Origin: Eggerthellaceae bacterium UBA5906
GTDB taxonomy: Bacteria; Actinomycetota; Coriobacteriia; Coriobacteriales; Eggerthellaceae
Assembly: GCA_002431805.1 (NCBI GenBank)
Contig: DJEE01000031.1
Location: 1 to 14,135, forward strand
Direction: 5' to 3'
Length of the DNA stretch: 14,135 bases
The notes below the pieces were generated by a model. That model searched no databases, was not told where the DNA came from, and saw only the letters and a list, made by a program, of their open reading frames with translations. Positions within the stretch are counted from its first letter, which is position 1. Every line of letters begins with the position of its first letter. Positions 1 through 6,761 of the stretch are shown here, piece by piece. Position numbers and translations under genes: made by a program.

Positions 1-222
1 ATTGCCGAGCTGGACAAGCAGATGGAGCGCGACAACGCGCGCATGGAAGAGCTGCTGGCGAAGATGGCCGACCCCGACTTCTACATCAACGAGGACGCGT
101 CGTCGGATGCGGTGGCCGAGCACGCCAAGCTCAAGCAGCGCATCGCCGCTGCGGAGGAGGAGTGGTTCACGCTCAACGAAGAGCTGGAAGCGGAAATGGC
201 AAAGCAGGCTGCCGAGGCGTAA
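1..222 (+). CDS. ABC-F family ATPase, C-terminal end (partial)
   Basis: The reading frame is open from the first base and ends at TAA (220-222), so only the last 73 residues are visible. They form a charged, heptad-like helical region rich in Glu, Lys, Leu and Ala. It carries ADPDFY at about residues 22-27 and a run of acidic/basic helix ending in AEMAKQAAEA. In ABC-F proteins (Uup/EttA type, soluble ATPases acting on the ribosome) a coiled-coil tail of this kind with an LxDPxFY-like signature follows the second ATPase domain. No Walker or signature motif lies in the window, so the assignment rests on the tail alone. The subfamily (housekeeping or antibiotic-resistance type) cannot be decided. 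A palindromic element starts 49 bp after the stop. Confidence 0.7.
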   Translation: MAELDKQMERDNARMEELLAKMADPDFYINEDASSDAVAEHAKLKQRIAAAEEEWFTLNEELEAEMAKQAAEA

Positions 223-270
223 GGCGACGGGGGCCGCGGGACGAAGCGAGCGCTCAGCCGAAGGGCCGCT

Positions 271-362
271 GTGAACACGGGGACGGAAGCGGTGTTCACG
301 GATGTGTTTTTTTGGGATGCAAAGGGGCAATTGTGAACACCACCTCCGTCCCCGTGTTCACG
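271..362. repeat. REPIN-like palindromic element, copy A
   Basis: Two palindromic arms (271-299 and 333-361) each have the form GTGAACAC - 13 nt - GTGTTCAC. The arms are inverted relative to one another around a 33-nt core. The arm centres carry GGGGACGGA on one strand and TCCGTCCCC on the other. The core is asymmetric: read on the minus strand it has TTGCCCCTTTGCATCCCA, which resembles the cores of the copies at 954-1040 and 13000-13088. Copy A is therefore inverted relative to those two. On the minus strand its first 29-bp arm is identical to the left arm of the 13000 copy. It lies between the ABC-F gene and trmL and could form a long hairpin in either transcript. Confidence 0.85.
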
Positions 363-456
363 CAAGCGGTAATCATGAGCGCCGTTCTGTTTCCTCGTTT
401 ATGATGGTCGTGGAAACCGCTTTTGCTGGGAATCGGATGAACGAAAGGTTGTTTGC

Positions 457-918
457 ATGCTCAATATTGTGCTGGTGGAGCCGGAGATTCCGCAGAACAC
501 GGGCAACGTGGCGCGCACGTGCGCTTGCATTGGCGCTACGTTGCACCTGGTGGAGCCTATGGGGTTTGCCGTGACGCAGCGCAACCTTGCGCGCGCAGGG
601 TGCGATTATTGGGACGATGTGAACATTGTGCGCTGGGCCTGTGCTGATGAGTTTTTTGAAGCGCACGGCGGCGACGAGCTGCACTTGTTCACGGGGCATG
701 TGCAGCGCAGCTACGCGGATGTGGCCTACGGCAAAGATGCCTATTTGGTGTTTGGCCGCGAAAGCCGCGGGCTTGACGAGGCCGTTATGCAGCGCTTCGA
801 AGCCGCTTGCGTGCGCATCCCTATGCGCGAGGGCATGCGGAGCCTAAACTTGAGTAACTCGGTTGCAATAGCCGCCTATGAGGCCCTGCGGCAACAAGGC
901 TGGCCGAACCTGTTGTAA
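457..918 (+). CDS. trmL: tRNA (cytidine/uridine-34 2'-O)-methyltransferase TrmL
   Basis: The product is 153 residues, close to the roughly 155 usual for TrmL, a SPOUT-fold enzyme. TrmL dimers methylate the wobble-base ribose of certain leucine tRNAs using S-adenosylmethionine. The three SPOUT motifs are present. PQNTGNVART is at residues 12-21. VFGRESRGL, at 98-106, is part of the SAM-binding knot. IPMREGMRSLNLSNSVAIAAYE, at 121-142, is the knot loop with the conserved S-L-N-L-S-N. There is no extra RNA-binding domain, which fits TrmL rather than the longer TrmH or RlmB types. The ATG at 457 has GAAAGG (443-448) at a reasonable distance. A possible -10 (TATGAT, 400-405) lies upstream, but I see no good -35. 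Copy B of the palindromic element starts 35 bp after the stop. Confidence 0.93.
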   Translation: MLNIVLVEPEIPQNTGNVARTCACIGATLHLVEPMGFAVTQRNLARAGCDYWDDVNIVRWACADEFFEAHGGDELHLFTGHVQRSYADVAYGKDAYLVFGRESRGLDEAVMQRFEAACVRIPMREGMRSLNLSNSVAIAAYEALRQQGWPNLL

Positions 919-953
919 GCGGGGGATTTGCGCAAGCGCGGGGAAGAGTCACC

Positions 954-1040
954 GTGGGCGGGGGACGGAGCGGGTGTTCACGATTGCCCTTTTGTTTCCC
1001 GGAGCGCTTGCGTGAACACCGCCTCCGTCCCCTGTTCACG
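954..1040. repeat. REPIN-like palindromic element, copy B (decayed)
   Basis: This copy has the same architecture as copies A and C, in the same orientation as C. The left arm (954-981) has lost its outer GTGAACAC box, reading GTGGGCGG instead, but keeps GGGGACGGA and GTGTTCAC. The right arm (1012-1040) begins GTGAACAC and has TCCGTCCCC, but its outer box has shrunk to TGTTCAC. The core has ATTGCCCTTTTGTTTCCC, matching the other cores. The changes would weaken each small palindrome but leave the long-range pairing of the two arms largely intact. It lies between trmL and the membrane-protein gene. The remaining 100 bases up to that gene show only a ribosome-binding site. Confidence 0.8.
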
Positions 1041-1125
1041 CAGGGCGGTTTTTGCCCAGCGCTGTGCGGGCATTTTCCCTGGTGGGTGCAGTGTGATGTG
1101 GCGGTTTGCATGATGGACGGTATGG

Positions 1126-1133
1126 AAAGGAGA
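1126..1133 (+). promoter_or_regulatory. Ribosome-binding site of the membrane-protein gene
   Basis: AAAGGAGA lies 7 nt before the ATG at 1141. It is the strongest Shine-Dalgarno match in this intergenic stretch and fixes that start as the head of the three-gene kinase operon. Confidence 0.75.
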
Positions 1134-1140
1134 GCGACAG

Positions 1141-2310
1141 ATGGCTGACGAACGCGTTACCGACGAGGCGCTGGCAGCCGCTTGCGCGCTTTCCTCGGGC
1201 GAGGCAGACGCGAGCCCCAGCCCTAGCCCTACGCCCACGTTTTCCGGCACCGGCCGGCCGCAGCGCCGCGCGCGCCGGTTGCGTTGGCGGGCGGGTGTTC
1301 CCCGTTCCATGATGGCGCTGTCGGCGTTTTCGCTGGCGTTGATGGTGGCTGGCGCGGTGAGCTATGCCTGCAAAGCGCCCGGAATGCTCAGCCGCCCGGC
1401 GGTGGCGCCGCTCAACCCGCTGGGGCTTGTGCTTGCCGCAAGCGCTTCGGATGGCGGGGCGCTTTCCGCATCCGCTTCGTCTGCGCAGGCGCATGCCGTC
1501 GGGCCCGTTGCGGTGCAGGGCGCAGCTGCGCAAACGTCGGCCGCCGACGTCGCGCTGGGTTTGGGCGCGCAGGGCACGGCACTTGGCGCGGCGTCGCTGG
1601 TTACGGGCGCTTCTGCGGTCGATTCGTCGTTCACGCAGGCGGTTGAGGTTTCGAAAGCAAACGAAAGCGCGAAGGCCGATTCCGGCACGGACGCGTCTGG
1701 CTCATCGGGCGCCGCGGCCGGCGGCTCCGGTTCGGGCGGCTCCGAATCTGGCGGTTCTTCTTCGGGCGGCGCGTCGTCCGATAGCCCTTCTGCTGGCGGC
1801 TCAGGCAACTCCGGCGGCTCTGCGGCGGAAGACCCCAACCCCAGCCCTGCGCCTTCTGGGCCTACCGAGGCCGAAGAAGCCCAGGTCCATGCGATGTTGG
1901 TGGATCACCTGTCGCGCGTTAACGCGTATGTGGCGCGTCTGAACAACGCGATTACCGCGTTCGGCAACGACGCCCTGTACGGCTCGATGGCTACACGCCA
2001 GGCGGATTACGACGAATGCGCGGCCATCGACAGCCAAACGCTTACGGATTTCCTGACGTTGCGCAATGCAAGCTGCCCCGATGGTTCGCGCCGGGCGGAA
2101 CAGAAAAGCAACTTGCAGCGGGCCTACATTGCCATCGACGACTACTTGACGGTGTACTACGACGCCTGGGTGCTCAACCTTGACTACGACAACCCCGCCG
2201 AGGGCGTGGACCGGTGGATGGAAAGCATTCGGGCTGATCAGGCGGCTGGTGGCGGAACCAGCGCTAAGGCCGCGCAGCTCAACGAAGTGTTAGCGAGCAT
2301 CAGCTTATGA
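1141..2310 (+). CDS. Single-span membrane protein with Gly/Ser linker, unknown function
   Basis: I do not recognise the family of this 389-residue protein. Residues 1-40 are Ala/Asp/Ser/Pro-rich, with SPSPSPTPTFSGT at 26-38. Residues 41-50 are almost entirely Arg/Gln/Ala. A hydrophobic span follows at about 57-76. Basic residues before the span predict an inside N-terminus and an outside C-terminus. Residues 80-235 are Ala/Ser/Gly-rich and turn into a Gly/Ser spacer (about 176-217) and a Pro-rich joint (220-231). The last 155 residues form a mostly helical, Tyr/Asp-rich domain with two cysteines (C283, C302) that could form a disulfide. The stop TGA overlaps the kinase start (ATGA at 2307-2310), implying translational coupling. 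Being first in an operon with a kinase and an FHA protein, it may be their sensor or substrate. That role is inference. Confidence 0.75.
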   Translation: MADERVTDEALAAACALSSGEADASPSPSPTPTFSGTGRPQRRARRLRWRAGVPRSMMALSAFSLALMVAGAVSYACKAPGMLSRPAVAPLNPLGLVLAASASDGGALSASASSAQAHAVGPVAVQGAAAQTSAADVALGLGAQGTALGAASLVTGASAVDSSFTQAVEVSKANESAKADSGTDASGSSGAAAGGSGSGGSESGGSSSGGASSDSPSAGGSGNSGGSAAEDPNPSPAPSGPTEAEEAQVHAMLVDHLSRVNAYVARLNNAITAFGNDALYGSMATRQADYDECAAIDSQTLTDFLTLRNASCPDGSRRAEQKSNLQRAYIAIDDYLTVYYDAWVLNLDYDNPAEGVDRWMESIRADQAAGGGTSAKAAQLNEVLASISL

Positions 2311-4223
2311 GCGAAAACGAATTGACGGCGTATCCCGATGCCCCGCGCAATGGCGGCGTTTCCGCTGCTGCGTGTGCGCCGGCTATGCGTTTGGTGCGCG
2401 TGAGCGATTTCGAGGCGCCCCTGGCGCTTTCAGATGCTGAGCGCCCGGCGTATGCGCGCCGGTTCGTCACGCTGTTCGTGCTTGAAGGCGAAGGGCATCG
2501 CGGCGGCACGGGGCGTGTGGAGCATGCGCGCAACGCGCAGGGCGAGCACGTGGCGCTTAAAGTGCTTGCCGAGCCTGCGCGCCACGACGCGGAAAGCGAC
2601 GAGGAATACGCGCGTCGCGCGCATTCGGCGCGCATGGCGTTTCAGCGCGAATACGAATGCCACGTGAAGCTTTCGGGGCTGAAGGGCTTTCCGCGCCTGT
2701 ACGGCAAAGGCACGGTTGACGGCGTGCCGTGCATCGTCATGGAATGGGTTGAGGGCATCACGCTCGACCGCGCCCGCCGCAAGCTGTTCGTTGACGGGGA
2801 TGGACGAACCTCGCCGCTGGTGGCTGTGCGCATCGGGCGCGACTTGTTCGACCTGGTGGCGCGCATGGGCTATGTGGACGGCGGCTTCGTGCATCGCGAC
2901 ATCAGTCCGCGCAACGTGATGGTGCGCACGTCGCGCATGACGCTGGCGCAGCAGGTTGACGAGGGAACGTTTGACCTGTACCTGGTGGATTTTGGCTCCT
3001 CGGCGGACGCGTTTGCGCGCGGCACGTCGTTTACCAGCGAAAACGCGGTGTTCCGCGGCGCTACGGCCGATTTTGCGCCGCCGGAGATGCTCAGCGACGA
3101 CATTGCGGGGCTTGATGAGCTGCGCAAGTCGTCGGCCATTGACGTGTACGCCGCCGCAAGCGTGGTGTATCAGCTGGCAAGCGGGCACGTTCCGTACGAT
3201 TTGCATGCGGAAACAAAGGCCGATGGCGCGCCGCGTTCGCCGTATCGCGTGAAGATGGCATCATCGCCCGCGCCGGCGGTGATGGCGCACGAGGATGCCG
3301 ACGCGCTGGTTGACGTGCTTGCGCGCGAGCCGGAGGTTGCCGTGGCGGTGCAGCAGGCGCAAGACAAGCTGCCAAGTCCGGCAAGCGTGGCGGAAGCGGC
3401 CGATGCGCTTACGTTTGTGGATCGCATGTTTTCCGAGGTGTTGGCCGACTGCTTGTCGCGCGAACAGAAAGATCGCCCAGCTGCGGCGGCTGTTCGCGAG
3501 GCGCTGTCGTCGTTTTCCGTGCACTATGCGGAAAACGTTGAGCGGTCGCTTTCGGGCCGCCCGCTGGTGCCGTGCGTGCCCGGTGGCCTTATCGGCGGCT
3601 TTCCCGATGCGCCGAACGGGGCGTTTGACCTGGTGCGCGCCCTTGCGAAGGGCGTTGGTGCGCTTGTGCTGCTGGCGGTTGTCGTTTCCGCAGGCGTGCT
3701 GGTCAACGGCGCTGCAGCATCGTTTGCGGCGGGCGGCGTGCAGTGGGAAGGCGCGGTGCCGGGCGCGGCGGCGGCTTGCGCGCTTTTGCTCCCGCTGCTT
3801 GCGGGCGCGGCTGCGCGTGCGCGCGGTGTGCATACGCTTGCCGGGTTTTTGCGCGCAACGGCAGGTATTGCGGTTGCCGGCGTGGTGGAATACAAGCTGT
3901 TGGCGTGTACGCAGTTTAGCCTTGTCCAGATGGGCGATGGCTTAGCGGCGGCTCTGGCGGCAGCCATGGCGGCAAGCTGGTTTGTTGTGGTGGCCGATTA
4001 CGCGTTGAGCGTAGCCTTGCCTGTGGTGAAGCGGCGCCGTGCGCTGCCCGATGGCGGCCCGGTGCTTGATGTTTCCGCCCTTGCCGCCGCCAGCGCCGCG
4101 CCGCTGGCGCTTGATGACGATGCCGATGCTGACGACGGCACGACAGCGGTAAACGACGAGCAACCTCAGTACGAAATTGACGAAGCGGCAGACAATGCCG
4201 CTGATAAGCACGAAGGAGCGTAG
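2307..4223 (+). CDS. Membrane Ser/Thr protein kinase (eukaryotic-type)
   Basis: The 638-residue product has a complete-looking Hanks-type catalytic domain at about 50-410. It has a Gly-rich loop (GEGHRGGTGRV, 61-71), ATP-anchoring K85 in VALKVL, and a likely helix-C Glu (E115 or E117). The catalytic loop is HRDISPRN (D198, N203), the metal-binding motif is DFG (228-230), and the P+1 loop is GATADFAPPE (251-260). T240, T243 and T253 lie in the activation segment. It should transfer phosphate from ATP to Ser/Thr in the cytosol. About four hydrophobic segments follow (roughly 449-471, 483-505, 511-530, 545-574), then an Asp-rich tail (from about 598) containing DDGTTAV. There are no PASTA repeats, so it is not the usual PknB type. 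Its ATG overlaps the upstream stop, and the FHA gene begins 6 bp downstream. Confidence 0.9.
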   Translation: MSENELTAYPDAPRNGGVSAAACAPAMRLVRVSDFEAPLALSDAERPAYARRFVTLFVLEGEGHRGGTGRVEHARNAQGEHVALKVLAEPARHDAESDEEYARRAHSARMAFQREYECHVKLSGLKGFPRLYGKGTVDGVPCIVMEWVEGITLDRARRKLFVDGDGRTSPLVAVRIGRDLFDLVARMGYVDGGFVHRDISPRNVMVRTSRMTLAQQVDEGTFDLYLVDFGSSADAFARGTSFTSENAVFRGATADFAPPEMLSDDIAGLDELRKSSAIDVYAAASVVYQLASGHVPYDLHAETKADGAPRSPYRVKMASSPAPAVMAHEDADALVDVLAREPEVAVAVQQAQDKLPSPASVAEAADALTFVDRMFSEVLADCLSREQKDRPAAAAVREALSSFSVHYAENVERSLSGRPLVPCVPGGLIGGFPDAPNGAFDLVRALAKGVGALVLLAVVVSAGVLVNGAAASFAAGGVQWEGAVPGAAAACALLLPLLAGAAARARGVHTLAGFLRATAGIAVAGVVEYKLLACTQFSLVQMGDGLAAALAAAMAASWFVVVADYALSVALPVVKRRRALPDGGPVLDVSALAAASAAPLALDDDADADDGTTAVNDEQPQYEIDEAADNAADKHEGA

Positions 4224-4229
4224 GGAACA

Positions 4230-5210
4230 ATGGCAGCGGAACTGACGCCGTGCGGCGCCCTGTTCGAAACCATGAAACGGTATGGCGGCATCAGCCATAA
4301 GGATTTGGCGCGGCTGGTGCTGTCTAGCCGCCCGCTTGCCGATGGCAAAAGTCCGCTTTCGCGCTCCGATGATCGCACGTGGGTGTCGCGCTTCATCGTG
4401 CATGCGCCCGTTGGCTCGCTGCAGGACCGCTACTTTAGCGACTGGGGCGTGGCGGCGCTGCGCATTTGCGCGCGGTTGCGCTCGAAAGAGGGCAAGTGCC
4501 GCTCGGCGCAAGACGTGCTCGACGTGGTTGCGCAGCAGGGAAGCGCGGCGATGCGTCAGGCGCTGCGCGACTGCCATCAGGACCTAGCGCTGTATGACAA
4601 CGTGCTTGAACGCCTGATCACCGGCCCGGGGTACAGTGTTGAGGAACGGGCCGAGCTGGCGATGGTGCTGTTTGTTGCGGCGGGCTGCTCGGCGAACGTC
4701 AAGCGGGCGTCGGCGTATGTGCTTGATTATGTGCGCAGCGTGCACGGCGGGCGTTTGGAAACGGTGCCGGCGGCTGTGATGGAGCCGACCGCTCCGACCG
4801 CGCCGCCTGTTGACCCGCGCAGCCAAGTGCAGGCGCTAGGGCTGCTGCGCGTAGTGGGCGGCCTGGTGACGGGCGCGCTGCACTGGGTGCAGCCGCTGTC
4901 CGACGGCATCGAAGTGGGCGCGTTGGCGCTTGGCTCGAACGACATCACGGACGTTGACGCCGATGTGTCGGGTCATCATCTGCGCGTATGGTGCAATGAG
5001 CAGGGCGTATGGTGCGTTGAGGGTATGGGAAGTTCTAACGGCACCGTGCTGATCAGCGGCGCTGACGGCTCTGAGACGGTGGTTGAGCCGCCGCGCGGCT
5101 CGGGCGTTGCGCAAACGGCAGGCCCGGTGGAAGTGCACGCCGGCGACGAGCTGGTGCTTGCCGGCTCCACCCGCTTCATGCTCATCGAAGGCGTGCCCGA
5201 AAACTGGTAG
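4230..5210 (+). CDS. FHA-domain protein with unrecognised N-terminal half
   Basis: The 326-residue, apparently soluble protein has no signal peptide or membrane span. The C-terminal part (about 203-318) is a forkhead-associated domain, which binds phosphothreonine peptides. It shows S247-x-x-H250 in VSGHHLRVW and GSSNGT at 267-272, followed by the closing beta strands DELVLAG and RFMLIE. An insertion (about 275-295) separates SSNGT from those strands. The first 175 residues are a helical domain I cannot assign; a Pro/Thr linker (183-195) joins the halves. GAAGGAG (4212-4218) supports the ATG at 4230. Position 6 bp after the kinase gene suggests that it reads the phosphorylation made by that kinase. 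It converges on niaR with only 12 bp between the stops. Confidence 0.85.
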   Translation: MAAELTPCGALFETMKRYGGISHKDLARLVLSSRPLADGKSPLSRSDDRTWVSRFIVHAPVGSLQDRYFSDWGVAALRICARLRSKEGKCRSAQDVLDVVAQQGSAAMRQALRDCHQDLALYDNVLERLITGPGYSVEERAELAMVLFVAAGCSANVKRASAYVLDYVRSVHGGRLETVPAAVMEPTAPTAPPVDPRSQVQALGLLRVVGGLVTGALHWVQPLSDGIEVGALALGSNDITDVDADVSGHHLRVWCNEQGVWCVEGMGSSNGTVLISGADGSETVVEPPRGSGVAQTAGPVEVHAGDELVLAGSTRFMLIEGVPENW

Positions 5211-5222
5211 GTGCCCGGCGTG

Positions 5223-5837
5223 CTAGCGTGCTGCTGCGAGCTCTTTTTCTTCGTGCGGCAGCAGGGGGGCGAGGTAGCCTTTTTCGGCCAGTGCGCGCCC
5301 AACGCCTTCTAAGGCTTCGGCGGAATCGGCGGCTACCAGGTGATAGTGGTAGCCAGATGTTGCCGTGCACAGTGGGGAAGACTTGCCGCTTTCGATGTCG
5401 CTCATGAAGCGCGCGATGTCTTCGGCGGTTGCGATGTTAAGCGGCGCGGTTACGCGCCCGTAGGCGCGGTGGCTGATGGACACGTTTTTCACGCGTCCGC
5501 CGGCAGCAACGATAGTTTGCAGCTCGTCTTGCGTCTGCGCTACGCTGTGGTGCACCTTGAACGTGCGTGAAAACGGCTCATCATCAGGCGTTTCGTCCGC
5601 TGTAGCATGTGTGGTCGCGGCGTTTTCGGCATCTGGCACCAGCTCGTCTGCCAACACATAGCCTTTTGTGGTGGACACGATGTTTGCGTTCGCTTCGCGC
5701 AAAAGCGCGATGTCCTGCACGATGATTTGGCGGCTCACGCCCAGCTGCTCGGCAAGCGTGCCGCCGGCAAGCGGGGCGGTGGCACTGCGCAACATGTCCA
5801 GCAACGTTTCACGACGTGCCTGGGCTTTTCCTGCCAT
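5223..5837 (-). CDS. niaR: NiaR-type niacin-responsive transcriptional repressor
   Basis: The 204-residue protein has an N-terminal winged helix (about 10-60, with LAEQLGVSRQIIVQDIALLR). A C-terminal 3H domain (about 91-185) follows. The spacing of H97, E105, H164 and H166 matches the metal-binding residues I recall for the Thermotoga NiaR structure (His, Glu eight residues on, then HxH). The family represses NAD-synthesis and niacin-uptake genes when nicotinate is plentiful. The start lies 3 bp after the nadC stop with GAGG just before it, so it is the last gene of nadA-nadB-nadC-niaR. That layout implies autoregulation through the nadA promoter. A linker of about 25 Ala/Thr/Glu/Asp-rich residues (64-89) between the domains is longer than in the Bacillus protein as I remember it. 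Confidence 0.88.
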   Translation of the reverse strand: MAGKAQARRETLLDMLRSATAPLAGGTLAEQLGVSRQIIVQDIALLREANANIVSTTKGYVLADELVPDAENAATTHATADETPDDEPFSRTFKVHHSVAQTQDELQTIVAAGGRVKNVSISHRAYGRVTAPLNIATAEDIARFMSDIESGKSSPLCTATSGYHYHLVAADSAEALEGVGRALAEKGYLAPLLPHEEKELAAAR

Positions 5838-5840
5838 GGT

Positions 5841-6761
5841 CTACCTCGCTTCTTTGTGCGCCGCACTCGCGGTTGCGCCGCTGCTTGGGGTGCTGACCGC
5901 AGGTGCAACGTCAAGCATGCGCAGATGTTTCATGGACACGTCTAGGATACCCGCGGAATGCGTGAGCGCGCCGCTCGAAACGAAATCGACGCCTAAATCG
6001 GCAATGGCGGTCACGTTTTCGGCCGTGATGTTGCCGGAACATTCCGTTTGCGCGCGTCCGTTGATAAGCGCAACGGCTGCGGCCATGGCGGCATGGTCCA
6101 TGTTGTCGAGCATGATGATGTCGGCGCCAGCTGCCAGGGCTTGCTGCACCTGGTCAAGCGTTTCACACTCAACTTCGATTTTGCACACGAACGGGGCCCG
6201 GGCGCGCGCGGCGGCGATTGCCGGGCCAACGCCGCCCGCTGCGGCAATGTGGTTGTCTTTGAGCATCACGCCGTCCGACAGGTTGTAACGATGGTTGCGC
6301 CCGCCGCCGCATCGCACGGCTTCCTTCTCGAACACGCGCATGTTCGGCGTGGTTTTGCGCGTGTCCACCAGCGTGGTGCTGCTGCCCTCAAGCAGGCGCG
6401 CCACGCGGCGCGTGTATGTGGCGATGCCGCTCATGCGCTGCAGGTAATTCAGCGCCACACGTTCGCCTGAAAGCAGCGCTCGCGCGTCGCCAGTAACGGT
6501 TGCAAGCGTTTGACCTGCGGATACATCGCTCCCTTCTGCAACAAGGCGTTCAACGTGGCTTGCGGGGTCAAGGATGGCGAACACGCGCTCGAACACGTCA
6601 AGGCCGCACAGCACGCCGTCGGCCTTCGCGATAAGGTCCACGGTCGCCGGTCGGGCATCGGGCATGATGGCGGCGGTGGAAACGTCCTCGTTCGTGATGT
6701 CTTCGGCCAGCGCGGCGCGGATCAACGGCTCGGCTACCGTGGTTAACGTGATAGGGTTCAT
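5841..6761 (-). CDS. nadC: Nicotinate-nucleotide pyrophosphorylase (quinolinate phosphoribosyltransferase)
   Basis: The enzyme condenses quinolinate with PRPP and releases CO2 to give nicotinate mononucleotide, the last step of the de novo pathway here. The 306-residue length is close to the usual 280-300. Visible motifs are DTRKTTP (133-139), the basic pocket RCGGGRNHRYNL (150-161) with H157 and R158, LKDNH (167-171), EVE (196-198), LDN (218-220) and the SSGALTHS segment (262-269) near the end. The ATG at 6761 is chosen because it overlaps the nadB stop (ATGA) and MNPITL begins the conserved helix. AGAGG lies 10 nt upstream. An upstream in-frame ATG (6947) would add 62 residues wholly inside nadB and is rejected. 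The last 20 residues are an Ala/Ser/Thr-rich extension. Confidence 0.95.
   Translation of the reverse strand: MNPITLTTVAEPLIRAALAEDITNEDVSTAAIMPDARPATVDLIAKADGVLCGLDVFERVFAILDPASHVERLVAEGSDVSAGQTLATVTGDARALLSGERVALNYLQRMSGIATYTRRVARLLEGSSTTLVDTRKTTPNMRVFEKEAVRCGGGRNHRYNLSDGVMLKDNHIAAAGGVGPAIAAARARAPFVCKIEVECETLDQVQQALAAGADIIMLDNMDHAAMAAAVALINGRAQTECSGNITAENVTAIADLGVDFVSSGALTHSAGILDVSMKHLRMLDVAPAVSTPSSGATASAAHKEAR

Noticed and set aside
271..362. Insertion sequence with terminal inverted repeats
   Set aside because: No room for a transposase, no target duplication seen, and the nested small palindromes fit a REPIN-like element better.
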